A DNA stretch of 64,000 nucleotides from Stieleria bergensis (GTDB lineage Bacteria > Planctomycetota > Planctomycetia > Pirellulales > Pirellulaceae): the NCBI GenBank assembly GCA_007745635.1, contig CP036272.1, positions 5,354,816 to 5,418,815 on the forward strand, written 5' to 3'. Of the stretch, positions 37,304-47,190 are shown piece after piece. Position 1 is the stretch's first letter; each line of letters starts with the position of its first letter. Both the position numbers and the translations under genes were made by a program. Under the pieces are notes generated by a model. That model was given only the letters and a program-made list of their open reading frames with translations. It had not been told where the DNA came from and did no database searches.

Positions 37304-39844
37304 ATGCAGATCGACCTCTCAGCGTTTCATGCAGCTTTCTTTGATGAAGCGCATGACCATTTAGAGACCATGGAGGCTTCGCTGCTGCGAATCGAATCTG
37401 AGGCCGACGACGAAGAACTGCTCAATGAGATCTTTCGCGCAGCACACAGCATCAAGGGAGCCAGCGGTACATTTGGCTTCCACGACATTGGCAACTTCAC
37501 GCATGTCTTGGAAAACCTGCTCGACCATCTGCGCCAAGGAAATTTGGCGGTTAACAGCGACCTTGTCGGCGCTCTCTTTGAATCCCTTGACGTGCTGACC
37601 GGTCTCGTCGCCGCGGCTCAAGATGGATCAGACATTCCAGAAAACATTGACCAAGTGGTTCAGCGACTGCATGCGATCAATGCCGATGGCGATGCTCCAG
37701 AACCGGCTGCCGTGCAGTCAGAAGCAGCTGACTGCGAGACCAACGAATCTCCAACCCCACCTGCCGCCTCCGAAACGAATAGCAAGTCCATGGAACAAGC
37801 AAGCGAATCCGGGGCAGACCCAACCGGCGGACAACCCGTTGAAACCGCAGCCAACGAACAACCACCGCAAAGCGAAAGCCAAGACGATGCCAAACGCTGG
37901 AAAATCTTCTTGCGCCCAGCAACCGACTACTTTCAGTTTGGGCAAGACGCGTTGCTGTTGCTACGCGAACTCGCTGAACTGGGGCGATTCGAATCCGTTG
38001 AACTGCATCAGGACGAACTGCCGCCGTTTGACAAGCTAGAGCCAGAGTCCTGCCATCTAGCCTGGACCGTGATCCTGCAGACCAATGCTGACCAGGAGAC
38101 GATTCAGGATGTGTTCATGTTCCTGGACGATGACAGCCAACTCACCATCACCCCGCTGGGCCAAAGCACGCTGACAGAGAGCGAATCGGTCGGCGATCCA
38201 ACCCGGGACGCCGTCGCTCAAACCACTCCAGAACCAACCACGACAGCGTCCGAAACCGAGCCCTCAACCGAGACCATCGCCGAAGACATCAATGAACAAC
38301 TGGAGCAACTTTCCGCCGATCTGACAACGGCAAGTGACAAGCCGGAACCAGCAACGACAGCGCCAAGTCCTCTCGCTGAGTCGACCGCCAACGCAGCAGA
38401 GCCATCGGCGAGTCAGCCAACCACTGCCAGCGAGGCTGCCACTCCAGCACAGGCCACTCCAGCAAAGCCGGCGGCGAAAGCAAAACCGGCGGCGGCGAAA
38501 AACGAAGCCGCTCTGGGAGGCCGCAGCCGGGAAACCATTCGCGTCGACCGCGATCGCCTTGACAAGCTGATCAACCAGATCGGTGAACTGGTCATTGGTG
38601 CTTCGATGGTGGAACAGGATTGGTGCAAAGTCGCTGCGGCGGAGACCACCACCAGTATGAATCAGCTGGGTAAGATCGTCCGGGATCTGCAGGAGATGAG
38701 TCTCTCGCTGCGAATGGTTCCCATCGCCGCGACCTTCCAGAAGATGACTCGCATCGTGCGTGATCTGTCCAACAAGCTTGGCAAGAAAATCAACTTTGAA
38801 TCCATCGGTGAAGAAACCGAATTGGACAAAACGGTGGTCGACAGTATCGGCGACCCACTGATCCATATGATTCGCAATTCGGTGGACCATGGCATTGAGA
38901 GCCCCGAGGAACGAATCGCCGCTGGCAAACCGGCCGAGGGAACCGTAACGGTTCATGCGTATCACCAAGGTGGCAACATCTACATCCGTCTGACAGACGA
39001 CGGGAAAGGCCTGAACGTTGAAGCGATTCGCAAGAAGGCTCTTTCGCAGGGAGTGATCAGCGAAGGTGATGAGTTGTCACACCAAGAGATCTGTGATCTG
39101 ATCTTTCACCCGGGTCTATCCACTGCTGAAAAGATCAGCGACGTTTCTGGACGCGGCGTTGGCATGGATGTGGTGCGTCGAAACATCGCCGAACTCAAAG
39201 GCAGTGTCGGAGTTCATTCAGAACCTGGCAAAGGCTCCACGATCACTGTCCGTTTGCCGCTAACTCTGGCAATTATGGACGGCCTTACCGTACGCTTGAA
39301 TCAGGATGTTTACATCATCCCACTACTTTCCGTGATCGAATCATTCCGCCCCGGCCCCTCCGACGTCAAACGACTCGCTGGCAAGGTTGAAGTGGTTCAA
39401 GTTCGTGGCGAAGTGGTGCCCTTGGTTCGCCTGCATCGCCTGTTTGGCATTGACGGTGCCGTCAGCGATCCAACGGACGGATTGTTAGTGTTGGTTGACG
39501 ACCACGAAGGCAAGTTTGCACTCCTGGTAGACGACCTGCTGGGACAACAACAGGTCGTCACGAAGAACCTGGAGGCGAACTTCCAGAAAGTCGTGGGAGT
39601 TGCCGGCGCGACCATTCTGGGCGACGGCCGCATCGCATTGATCCTTGACATTGCCGGACTGACCGCCTTGAAACCAGCACTCCCGATGCCCAGCGAGGAA
39701 GCCGAGCAGCTGTCCGAGATCACTGAAACGCAGGCCGTTGACCACCCAGCCAACCCTGATGAATCCCTGGCAACGTCAACCGAACCAGACGAATCAACGA
39801 CCAACAACCCGGAACGGTCCACGCCACAGCACACGTGGGCCTGA
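37304..39844 (+). CDS. cheA: Chemotaxis histidine kinase CheA
   Basis: The central kinase, 846 residues. The N-terminal Hpt domain has phospho-acceptor His48 in FRAAHSIKGASGTFGF. After an acidic linker comes a P2-like domain (KRWKIFLRPATDYFQFGQD to about residue 285). A Thr/Ala/Pro-rich linker leads to the dimerisation helices (IRVDRDRLDKLINQIGELVI). The ATPase domain follows, with N box HMIRNSVDHGIESPEER and G boxes TDDGKGLN and VSGRGVGMDVVRRNI. The CheW-like regulatory domain is LPLTLAIMDGLTVRLNQDVYIIPL onwards. An acidic Ser/Thr tail ends the protein. It lies between cheY and cheW in the operon. Confidence 0.96.
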   Translation: MQIDLSAFHAAFFDEAHDHLETMEASLLRIESEADDEELLNEIFRAAHSIKGASGTFGFHDIGNFTHVLENLLDHLRQGNLAVNSDLVGALFESLDVLTGLVAAAQDGSDIPENIDQVVQRLHAINADGDAPEPAAVQSEAADCETNESPTPPAASETNSKSMEQASESGADPTGGQPVETAANEQPPQSESQDDAKRWKIFLRPATDYFQFGQDALLLLRELAELGRFESVELHQDELPPFDKLEPESCHLAWTVILQTNADQETIQDVFMFLDDDSQLTITPLGQSTLTESESVGDPTRDAVAQTTPEPTTTASETEPSTETIAEDINEQLEQLSADLTTASDKPEPATTAPSPLAESTANAAEPSASQPTTASEAATPAQATPAKPAAKAKPAAAKNEAALGGRSRETIRVDRDRLDKLINQIGELVIGASMVEQDWCKVAAAETTTSMNQLGKIVRDLQEMSLSLRMVPIAATFQKMTRIVRDLSNKLGKKINFESIGEETELDKTVVDSIGDPLIHMIRNSVDHGIESPEERIAAGKPAEGTVTVHAYHQGGNIYIRLTDDGKGLNVEAIRKKALSQGVISEGDELSHQEICDLIFHPGLSTAEKISDVSGRGVGMDVVRRNIAELKGSVGVHSEPGKGSTITVRLPLTLAIMDGLTVRLNQDVYIIPLLSVIESFRPGPSDVKRLAGKVEVVQVRGEVVPLVRLHRLFGIDGAVSDPTDGLLVLVDDHEGKFALLVDDLLGQQQVVTKNLEANFQKVVGVAGATILGDGRIALILDIAGLTALKPALPMPSEEAEQLSEITETQAVDHPANPDESLATSTEPDESTTNNPERSTPQHTWA

Positions 39845-39847
39845 GCA

Positions 39848-39911
39848 CACGGCCACCAGTGAACACGGCCACCAGTGAACACGGCCACCAGTGAACACGG
39901 CCACCAGTGAA
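39848..39911. repeat. 16-bp tandem repeat, 4 copies, between cheA and cheW
   Basis: Four exact units of CACGGCCACCAGTGAA start 3 nt after the cheA stop codon. The unit length is not a multiple of 3 and the array is non-coding. Confidence 0.95.
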
Positions 39912-39964
39912 ACAACGACCCGCAACTCGAATGGCCTAAACCACCGATTGATTAGGAGGCAACA

Positions 39965-40450
39965 ATGACACTTGAGATGAATGACGAAGGCAGCCTGACT
40001 CCCGATGCCAGTCAGTACCTAACGTTCACACTAAAAGAAGAAGAGTTTGGGATCGAGATTTTGCGTGTCCAGGAAATCAAAGGCATTTCCCACATCACGC
40101 CCATCCCCAACATGCCCGAACACATCAAAGGCGTGATGAATCTGCGCGGCGCCGTCGTGCCGATCATTGACTTGCGTTCCAAGTTCAGCATGCCTGAAAC
40201 ACCCTACAATCGATTCACCGTCATCATTGTTGTCACCATTGGGGACAAGATCACGGGACTGGTTGTCGACGCTGTCAGCGATGTTCTCAACATCGAAGGC
40301 AGCAACATTGAACCCGCTGACAAATTAGGAGTCGGTTGCGATGCCTACTACTTAAGCGGCATCGCTAAGAACGGTGAACGTTTGATCACGCTCTTAGACA
40401 TGGAAAAGTTAGTCAGTTTTGACGAACACGACCTTCAAACCGCAACATAA
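39965..40450 (+). CDS. cheW: Chemotaxis coupling protein CheW
   Basis: A 161-residue CheW domain that links receptors to CheA. Motifs are YLTFTLKEEEFGIEILRVQEIKG, HIKGVMNLRGAVVPIIDLRSKF and GLVVDAVSDVLNIEG. GGAGG lies 7 nt upstream of the ATG, a strong ribosome site. It is followed by the receptor gene. Confidence 0.96.
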   Translation: MTLEMNDEGSLTPDASQYLTFTLKEEEFGIEILRVQEIKGISHITPIPNMPEHIKGVMNLRGAVVPIIDLRSKFSMPETPYNRFTVIIVVTIGDKITGLVVDAVSDVLNIEGSNIEPADKLGVGCDAYYLSGIAKNGERLITLLDMEKLVSFDEHDLQTAT

Positions 40451-40534
40451 CCCTCGAATTCAGCTTTCCACTTCACCATTACCTGACACGACTCCCACGG
40501 CGATCGTCCAATTTCACTCAATAGGGGCTAACCA

Positions 40535-42721
40535 ATGACTACGGAAACCACCAGCAACTCTTTCGACGACACTCAGGCACAGCTCGACGCGATCGGCCGC
40601 ACGCAAGCTGTCATCGAATTTGACCTCGATGGTAACATCCTGGATGCCAACCAAAACTTCACGGACACCGTAGGCTATTCACTGGACGAAATCGTTGGCC
40701 AACACCACCGCATGTTCGTGGCCCCAAAGTACGCCGAAAGCAGCGACTACAAAAAGTTCTGGAAAGACCTCCGCAACGGGCACGATCATGCAGGAGAGTT
40801 CGAGCGTTTTGACACAGACGGCAATGTGCTGTGGCTGCGAGCCTCGTACAATCCCATCATTGGCCCCGCAGGCAAACCGGTCAAAGTTGTCAAATACGCC
40901 ACCGACATCACCGAATCGAAACTCGCAGCCATCGAGATGGTACGGGTGCATTCGATGATGGAACAGGCGCCGTCAAACATCATGTTTGCCGACACCGATT
41001 TCATCATCCGATACCTGAACCCAGAGTCAGAAAAGACGCTGCGAACCATTGAAGAGTTTCTACCGATCAAGGTTGATGACATTGTCGGTCAAAGCATCGA
41101 CATCTTCCATAAAGATCCTTCACACCAGCGTCGTATTCTTGCCGATCCGAGCAAACTGCCAATCCAGGCAGTGATCAAAGTTGGCCCCGAATCCTTGGAT
41201 CTGTTGGTCAGTCCGGTCTTTGATCAGGACAAGAACTTCCTTGGTGCGATGGTCACCTGGGACATCATCACGGCGCAATTGAAAGCCGAAAAAGAGATGG
41301 CTCGCGTGAGTTCCATGATGGAACAAGCCCCCATCAACATCATGTTTGCCGACACGGACCTCATCATCCGTTACGCCAACCCAGCATCGATCCGAACGCT
41401 CAAAGCGATCGAGGACTTGCTGCCGATTCGCGCTGACGAATTGATCGGCCAGTGCATTGACATCTTCCACAAGAATCCTTCGCACCAACGCAACATGCTG
41501 AAGGACCCATCCAACCTACCGATTTCGACAGAGATCAAGCTGGGCGATGAAACGCTGGACCTGCAAGTCAACGCAGTGTTCGATCAAAACAAGGACTACA
41601 TGGGTGCCATGGTCAGCTGGGAAGTGATCACCAAGCGTTTGGCGATGGAACGGGAGATCGAAGAGAAAGCGGAACAAGAACGAGCCCGCGCTCAGGAAAC
41701 GCAAGAGAAGGTCGATGTTGTTCTCACCGTGGTCAACGCTGTGGCTGCAGGTGACTTCAACCAGATCGTCCCAGACCTGGGCGAAGATGCGGTTGGCCAA
41801 GTCGGAAAAGCCCTGGAGAAGGCGATCGATTCGGTCCGTAATTCTCTGAAACAGGTCCGCGAAGTCTCTAGCACCGTTGCCAATGCCGCGCAAGAGATGG
41901 CCAGCGCTAGCCAAGAGATCTCCACGGGAGCTCAAGAGCAAGCCAGCAGCCTGGAAGAGACTGCGTCCAGCTTGGAAGAGATCACATCGACGGTGAAGCA
42001 AAACACCGACAACGCACAACAAGCCAGCGACCTGGCCACGGGCTCACGTGACGTTGCTCAACGCGGCGGTAACGTTGTCAGTGAAGCGGTCGAAGCGATG
42101 TCGGCGATCAATTCATCATCGAAGAAGATTGCGGACATCATCACCGCCATCGACGAGATCGCGTTCCAAACGAACTTGCTGGCCTTGAACGCCGCTGTGG
42201 AAGCAGCTCGAGCGGGTGAACAGGGACGCGGCTTTGCTGTGGTCGCTGCCGAAGTTCGCAACCTCGCACAACGAAGTGCGACGGCTGCCAAGGAAATCAA
42301 GTCCTTGATCGAAGACTCTAGCGAAAAGGTTGAAAACGGAACCGGCCTCGTCAACGACTCCGGATCCACTCTGGATGAAATCGTGACCTCCGTCAAACAG
42401 GTCACCGAAATCATCACCGAGATCGCTGCCGCATCCAGCGAGCAGCTGACTGGAATCGAGCAGGTGAATCGAGCGGTTGCCGAAATGGACCGTGTCACAC
42501 AGTCTAATGCGACACAGACTGAAGAAATGTCGGCGACCGCAGCCTCTCTGCTGTCACATGCCGAACAGCTCAACGGTGTCGTTGCTCGATTCCGACTGGA
42601 CGATGGTGAACCCCACTTGGCAGGCCCTGCGACTCACCAAGCACCTGCCCCTGCTGGAGCTCCCATCGCACCGATCAGTGCACCGGCCACGATGGCAGCC
42701 AATAGCTTCCAAGAGTTTTAA
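40535..42721 (+). CDS. Soluble PAS-containing methyl-accepting chemotaxis protein
   Basis: A 728-residue receptor with no membrane segment. A first PAS domain covers residues of about 15-130 ([23 protein letters not shown]). Two further PAS-like units, each 120 residues, form a tandem duplication ([21 protein letters not shown]). A HAMP-like helical part ([19 protein letters not shown]) leads to the signalling domain with the hairpin tip [20 protein letters not shown] and [20 protein letters not shown] Pro/Ala linker ends in SFQEF, matching the aromatic-x-x-aromatic pattern of CheR/CheB-tethering pentapeptides such as NWETF. The PAS domains may bind heme, flavin or a small ligand, or sense redox; the cue is unknown. 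Confidence 0.93.
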   Translation: MTTETTSNSFDDTQAQLDAIGRTQAVIEFDLDGNILDANQNFTDTVGYSLDEIVGQHHRMFVAPKYAESSDYKKFWKDLRNGHDHAGEFERFDTDGNVLWLRASYNPIIGPAGKPVKVVKYATDITESKLAAIEMVRVHSMMEQAPSNIMFADTDFIIRYLNPESEKTLRTIEEFLPIKVDDIVGQSIDIFHKDPSHQRRILADPSKLPIQAVIKVGPESLDLLVSPVFDQDKNFLGAMVTWDIITAQLKAEKEMARVSSMMEQAPINIMFADTDLIIRYANPASIRTLKAIEDLLPIRADELIGQCIDIFHKNPSHQRNMLKDPSNLPISTEIKLGDETLDLQVNAVFDQNKDYMGAMVSWEVITKRLAMEREIEEKAEQERARAQETQEKVDVVLTVVNAVAAGDFNQIVPDLGEDAVGQVGKALEKAIDSVRNSLKQVREVSSTVANAAQEMASASQEISTGAQEQASSLEETASSLEEITSTVKQNTDNAQQASDLATGSRDVAQRGGNVVSEAVEAMSAINSSSKKIADIITAIDEIAFQTNLLALNAAVEAARAGEQGRGFAVVAAEVRNLAQRSATAAKEIKSLIEDSSEKVENGTGLVNDSGSTLDEIVTSVKQVTEIITEIAAASSEQLTGIEQVNRAVAEMDRVTQSNATQTEEMSATAASLLSHAEQLNGVVARFRLDDGEPHLAGPATHQAPAPAGAPIAPISAPATMAANSFQEF
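40934..41653. repeat. Tandem PAS duplication within the receptor gene
   Basis: Two adjacent 360-bp units (40934-41293 and 41294-41653) encode similar 120-residue PAS modules in register, both beginning with GAGATGG. Similarity is visible at DNA level, so the duplication is probably fairly recent. Confidence 0.85.
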
Positions 42722-42782
42722 GCGAGACGCCGCCAAGGATGGCATCGGCTCCGCCTGCAACACTCAGCACCGTGATCTACAG

Positions 42783-42808
42783 GTCGATTTAGCAGTCGCT
42801 AAATCGAC
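42783..42808. repeat. Perfect 11-bp hairpin between receptor and cheR-cheD
   Basis: GTCGATTTAGC and GCTAAATCGAC flank an AGTC loop. It lies 62 nt after the receptor stop. No T-run follows; it may stabilise mRNA or tune expression of the downstream genes. Confidence 0.7.
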
Positions 42809-42971
42809 ACGGTGTGAAGAAGTGCCTGAGTGGGTTGATGAGACTGCATGGCGGAGGCAGAGCAATGTTCCAGGTGGACCTGAAATCAGCCACCTTGAAT
42901 GCTTGTCTTCCCCACCGGCGCTGCGACTTGACTGACTTGCCAACCACCATCTCACAACATGATGAATCACC

Positions 42972-44648
42972 ATGAGCGAACCGACTCTCAGTGAAAAGGA
43001 GTTTCAACTGATACGAGACCTGATCTACAAGGCATCGGGGATCAACCTGCAAGAAGGCAAGCAGGTCATGATGCAGTCTCGCTTGCGAAAACGGTTGCGT
43101 GCTCTGAACCTGACTTCGTATCAGGCTTACTACAAGCACGTGACACAGAATGATCCCGACGGCAAGGAGATGGTCGAACTGATCAACTCCATTTCAACCA
43201 ACAAGACGGAATTCTTCCGCGAGAATCACCACTTCGACTTCCTCAAGTCGACGCTCTTTCCGCAGATGATTCGCGACGCAAAAGCAGGCAAGGCACCGCG
43301 CAAACTGCGAATCTGGAGTGCAGCCTGTTCCACCGGCCAAGAACCTTACAGCATCGCCGTGACCATTCGCGAAGCGTTTGCCAAAGAGTTCTCCTGGGAC
43401 TTCAAAATCTTGGCCTCCGACATTGACACCAATGTCTTACAGCATGCAGAACAGGGCATCTATAATCCCCATCAAGTGATCGGGCTCAGCAAGTATGTCA
43501 CCAGCCGTTACTTTCAGACGCTTGAAGACGGGGACAAGATCCAAGCGAAACCCGAGTTGCGTGAAATGATTGCCTTTCGGCGAATCAATTTCATGGACGA
43601 TCAATGGCCAGTGAATGCGAAGTTCGATGTGATCTTCTGTCGGAACGTCATGATCTACTTTGACAACAGCACTCAAGAACGTCTGCTGAAACGTTTTTCC
43701 CAGTACCAAGATCCTGGCAAGAACTTGATTCTGGGCCACTCGGAATCACTGACTCCCGTTGGAAACCTGTATCAAACCTGTGGGAAAACCACATTTATTC
43801 GCACCGAAGTCAATGCCTCGCAAAGCCCGCCTGCGCAGGCACCCGTCGCGGCCCAACCGGGGCAAAACGCCCCAACAGCAAGTCCCGCTAGGCCGACCGT
43901 GTCGTCGCGAGCCACGACACGGTCGGCTGCCCCACCTCCTACCAGCGGCCAACTGTCAGCCAGTCGACAGGCTGCCAATCGGCGCGCCGCTCGCAACGCC
44001 AATCAGACGGCTGCGGGCCCCAAAAAGATTGCTGCGGACGTTGCTGCTCACTTGGACGAACACACTCGAATCACCGCCAACGGCAATCTGTCCACCTGCA
44101 CCGTCAAGCACTCCATCATTGTTGGCGAAGTCAAGGCTGCCAACACACCGGTCTGGATCACGACGCTGCTTGGCTCGTGCATTGCCGCCTGCCTCTACGA
44201 TGAAAAAGTCAATGTGGGTGGAATGAATCACTTCTTGTTACCCGATGGCGCGGGAACGCGAAATTGTTCCAGCTATGGCATTCACGCGATGGAGCTGCTG
44301 ATCAATGAAATCATGAGCCTCGGCGGGGAACGCAGTCGCCTCAAAGCCAAAGTTTTCGGCGGCGGCAACGTGGTCAAAGGGATGCGGCGCACCAACAGCA
44401 TTGGGCAGCGCAACACGGAATTCATCAAGGAATTTTTACGCGTGGAATCCATCCCGATTGAGTCAGAGCTACTCGGTTGCGACTCCGGCTTGATGGTCCA
44501 ATTCTTCCCCATGTCAGGCCGGGCTCGGGTGAGACCCGTAGAGAGCAAAGCGATCAACATGAAAGAAGAAGAAACGTTCCGTGTCCCCGTTTTGGCCGAC
44601 GTTCCTCATCAGAATGAAGCATCGGACGACAACATCACTTTGTTCTAA
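42972..44648 (+). CDS. CheR-CheD fusion (receptor methyltransferase and deamidase)
   Basis: A 558-residue protein joining two receptor-modifying enzymes. Residues 1-275 or so are CheR: helical N-terminus (LSEKEFQLIRDLIYKASGI), STNKTEFFRE, SAM-binding SAACSTGQEPYSIAV, ILASDIDTNVL and VIFCRNVMIYFD. A 100-residue Ala/Pro/Arg-rich linker follows. Residues of about 370-530 are CheD: TTLLGSCIAACLYDEKVNVGG, MNHFLLP, LKAKVFGGGNVV. The predicted Thr397, Cys403 and His420 keep the spacing of the CheD triad known from Thermotoga maritima (Thr21, Cys27, His44). No separate cheR, cheD or cheC is in the operon. The fusion would link methylation and deamidation of the neighbouring receptor. Confidence 0.94.
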   Translation: MSEPTLSEKEFQLIRDLIYKASGINLQEGKQVMMQSRLRKRLRALNLTSYQAYYKHVTQNDPDGKEMVELINSISTNKTEFFRENHHFDFLKSTLFPQMIRDAKAGKAPRKLRIWSAACSTGQEPYSIAVTIREAFAKEFSWDFKILASDIDTNVLQHAEQGIYNPHQVIGLSKYVTSRYFQTLEDGDKIQAKPELREMIAFRRINFMDDQWPVNAKFDVIFCRNVMIYFDNSTQERLLKRFSQYQDPGKNLILGHSESLTPVGNLYQTCGKTTFIRTEVNASQSPPAQAPVAAQPGQNAPTASPARPTVSSRATTRSAAPPPTSGQLSASRQAANRRAARNANQTAAGPKKIAADVAAHLDEHTRITANGNLSTCTVKHSIIVGEVKAANTPVWITTLLGSCIAACLYDEKVNVGGMNHFLLPDGAGTRNCSSYGIHAMELLINEIMSLGGERSRLKAKVFGGGNVVKGMRRTNSIGQRNTEFIKEFLRVESIPIESELLGCDSGLMVQFFPMSGRARVRPVESKAINMKEEETFRVPVLADVPHQNEASDDNITLF

Positions 44649-44807
44649 AACGCGACGCCGCCTTGGGCTTGGCCATTCAACTGAGAACTCGACAGGCGTT
44701 CACAACAGAAGACATGCCGCAGCGTCGTTGCTGATCCAACCTCGCTGCGACTTGAAAAACATCTACTGATTGACATTTAGTTTTCATCTATTTTTATCAC
44801 TGCAACA

Positions 44808-45938
44808 ATGTCCACAATACGAGTCCTGGTGGTTGACGATTCCGCGGTGATGCGCAAGATTCTGACCAAGATTTTGGATCAGGATCCCGATCTGGACGTG
44901 ATTGCAACCGCCTCGAATGCCGAGTTTGCACAGCAAAAGATCGACAAGCTGAAACCCGACGTGATCACACTGGACGTCAACATGCCGGGGATGGATGGAC
45001 TGACATTCTTAGAAAAGCTGATGAAAACTCAGCCAATGCCGGTCGTGATGGTCAGCTCAGCGACCGAAGAGAATTGTGAAATCACGCTTCGTGCTTTGGA
45101 ACTTGGCGCGATTGACTTTGTTTGCAAACCGCGGGCTGGCATTGATGCGACCCTGGAAGAGCAAGCCGACGAGATGATCTACAAGGTCAAGCATGCCGCC
45201 AGCGCCAACATCGCGGCGCGCAAGCGTCCGCCCGGTGTATCCAGTGCAGGCCCAAACACGACCGCAACCAACAGCGCGCCTCCGGCACCCTCCTTCAGTC
45301 GTGGCGGTGGTGGCACCGCCGTGGCACCGACGCGTGTGAGCAATGAAGCGGCGATCACGGGCATCGCACCAGCACTGATTGCGATCGGCACATCAACCGG
45401 TGGCGCAGATGCTTTGCCCGCCGTGCTGTCTGCCTTGCCGGCGCAAACACCGCCCATCGTAGCGGTCATTCATATGCCGGCTCAGTTTACAAACTCCTTC
45501 GCCAAGCGAATCGATCGGAATTCTCAGATCACTGTCGAAGAAGCCTGGCATGGCGCTCCGCTGAGAAAGAACCATGCGTTGATCGCCCCCGGCGACCAGC
45601 ATATGAAATTGGCAAAGGTCAACGGCAAGTACGAAGTGCTGCTCAATCAAGAACCCAAAGTCAATCGTCACCGACCGGCAGTCGATGTCCTGTTTGAATC
45701 CGTCGCGGAGCTGTACGGGAAAGCCGCCGTGGGAGTGATTCTGACCGGCATGGGCAACGATGGTGCAAAGGGCTTGCTGGCGATGCGAAACGCGGGCTCA
45801 CCCACCATCGGCCAGGACGAAGCGTCTTCTGTTGTGTATGGCATGCCAAGACTGGCCCACGAAGCTGGTGCCGTGCAAACCCAACTTCCCTTGGACAAAA
45901 TCGCATCCAGATTGGCACGCATGCTTCGCAAGCGATAG
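44808..45938 (+). CDS. cheB: Chemotaxis methylesterase CheB
   Basis: A 376-residue protein that removes methyl groups from receptors and can deamidate glutamines. The N-terminal receiver has the phosphoacceptor Asp56 in VITLDVNMPGMDG. A Ser/Thr/Gly linker precedes the esterase with catalytic Ser in IAIGTSTGGADAL, His in VIHMPAQFTNSF and Asp in LTGMGNDGAKGL. It is the last gene of the operon, 159 bp after the cheR-cheD fusion. Confidence 0.96.
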   Translation: MSTIRVLVVDDSAVMRKILTKILDQDPDLDVIATASNAEFAQQKIDKLKPDVITLDVNMPGMDGLTFLEKLMKTQPMPVVMVSSATEENCEITLRALELGAIDFVCKPRAGIDATLEEQADEMIYKVKHAASANIAARKRPPGVSSAGPNTTATNSAPPAPSFSRGGGGTAVAPTRVSNEAAITGIAPALIAIGTSTGGADALPAVLSALPAQTPPIVAVIHMPAQFTNSFAKRIDRNSQITVEEAWHGAPLRKNHALIAPGDQHMKLAKVNGKYEVLLNQEPKVNRHRPAVDVLFESVAELYGKAAVGVILTGMGNDGAKGLLAMRNAGSPTIGQDEASSVVYGMPRLAHEAGAVQTQLPLDKIASRLARMLRKR

Positions 45939-46234
45939 CCTTGGCAGGTTGATCGCCAGACCATCGACGCGCAGTCAACCGGCAAATCTTCACACTTTCT
46001 GAGCTGAGCTTGATCACAGCCAGCGAGGACGAGCGTCTGTCTGCTCTGAACCGGCCGCGGCTTCACCTTGTCCCTGGCGTTCCCAGCTTTGGGTGACAGC
46101 GCTGCCAATCCGAGATTCCTCGCTGGCACGTGACGACACCTGAGCCTACAATCAAGTCACGATCAACGGCACAAGTGATCGCGTTTTGGTTGCGATTTCG
46201 GTGCCGCCAGTTTCTCTTTCATTTGTCCTTTCCC

Positions 46235-47173
46235 ATGACGTTGCGGCCTATGCCTGGCAAGTTCAATTGGCGTTCTCGCGGTTCACGGTTTGGCCTTCAA
46301 GACTCGCGACTAGGCTGGATGCTCGGGCTGCTGATGGTCGCTTTGGGCTGTGTTGCTTTGGGCTGGAAACCGGCCCCCGCAGCGGCCCCCATTGCCGAAC
46401 CGCCTGCCGCGGTGACCGCGCCGGCACCACCGCAGCCTGTCCAACCAGCACCGCCGATTGCGACGGTTGAATTGAGCTCCGTCACGGGCGAGTCCACTCC
46501 GGTCGACGACAAGCTTTCCGGTGACCCAGCGGTCGAACAGCTCCTTGAGCCCTTCTCGTCTGCGATCAAAGCAGAGATGAGCGAAGAGATCGGCTCAGTT
46601 GCTCGCACCGTTGGTCGGGGCAATCACATTCCCTCACTGGGATCACTGGTCACCGACTCGATGGTGTGGCATCTGAATCAAACCCTGGATCAAAAGGTCG
46701 ACGTTGCCCTAGCCAATCATGGCGGCATCCGATTACCAGTGCTTCCAGTCGGCCCCATTGTTCGATCGGACATCTATCAGCTCTTGCCGTTTGAAAACCG
46801 CTTGGTGGTCTTGGAGTTTAATGGCCAACAGCTTGCCAAACTTTACGCCGAACTGGGGCGAAACGGTGGCGAGCCCTTTTCGGGGATCACGGACTTGGCA
46901 CCTCAGTCAAAGACAGTGTCACCGAATCAGTTTGAAGTCGGTGGAAAAGCCTTACAGGCCGATTCCGTGTACCGCTTAGTCACCACAGATTTCCTGGCAG
47001 ACATTGGACGCAAGTACACGCTCTTGCAAGCGGCATCGTCGCGAACCGAGACGCCCATCTTGTGGCGTGACGCGATGATGGAATATGTCCAAGCGTTTAG
47101 TCCACTGAATGCCGACGCCAGCACTTCACCGCAAGACAGCGCATCAAAACAAGACAGCGAACACTCGAAATAA
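46235..47173 (+). CDS. 5'-nucleotidase C-terminal (substrate-binding) domain protein
   Basis: A 312-residue membrane-anchored or lipidated protein (GWMLGLLMVALGCVALGW) with a Pro/Ala spacer. It contains a 5_nucleotid_C domain: RGNHIPSLGSLVTDSMVW, VDVALANHGGIRLPV, VRSDIYQLLPFENRLVVLEFNG, GGKALQADSVYRLVTTDFLAD. It lacks the metallophosphatase half, which is encoded by the next gene 17 bp on. The pair makes one 5'-nucleotidase from two chains, with the C-terminal part encoded first. ATG 46235 is chosen among several. Confidence 0.87.
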   Translation: MTLRPMPGKFNWRSRGSRFGLQDSRLGWMLGLLMVALGCVALGWKPAPAAAPIAEPPAAVTAPAPPQPVQPAPPIATVELSSVTGESTPVDDKLSGDPAVEQLLEPFSSAIKAEMSEEIGSVARTVGRGNHIPSLGSLVTDSMVWHLNQTLDQKVDVALANHGGIRLPVLPVGPIVRSDIYQLLPFENRLVVLEFNGQQLAKLYAELGRNGGEPFSGITDLAPQSKTVSPNQFEVGGKALQADSVYRLVTTDFLADIGRKYTLLQAASSRTETPILWRDAMMEYVQAFSPLNADASTSPQDSASKQDSEHSK

Positions 47174-47190
47174 CTTTAGTGAACTGCCCG

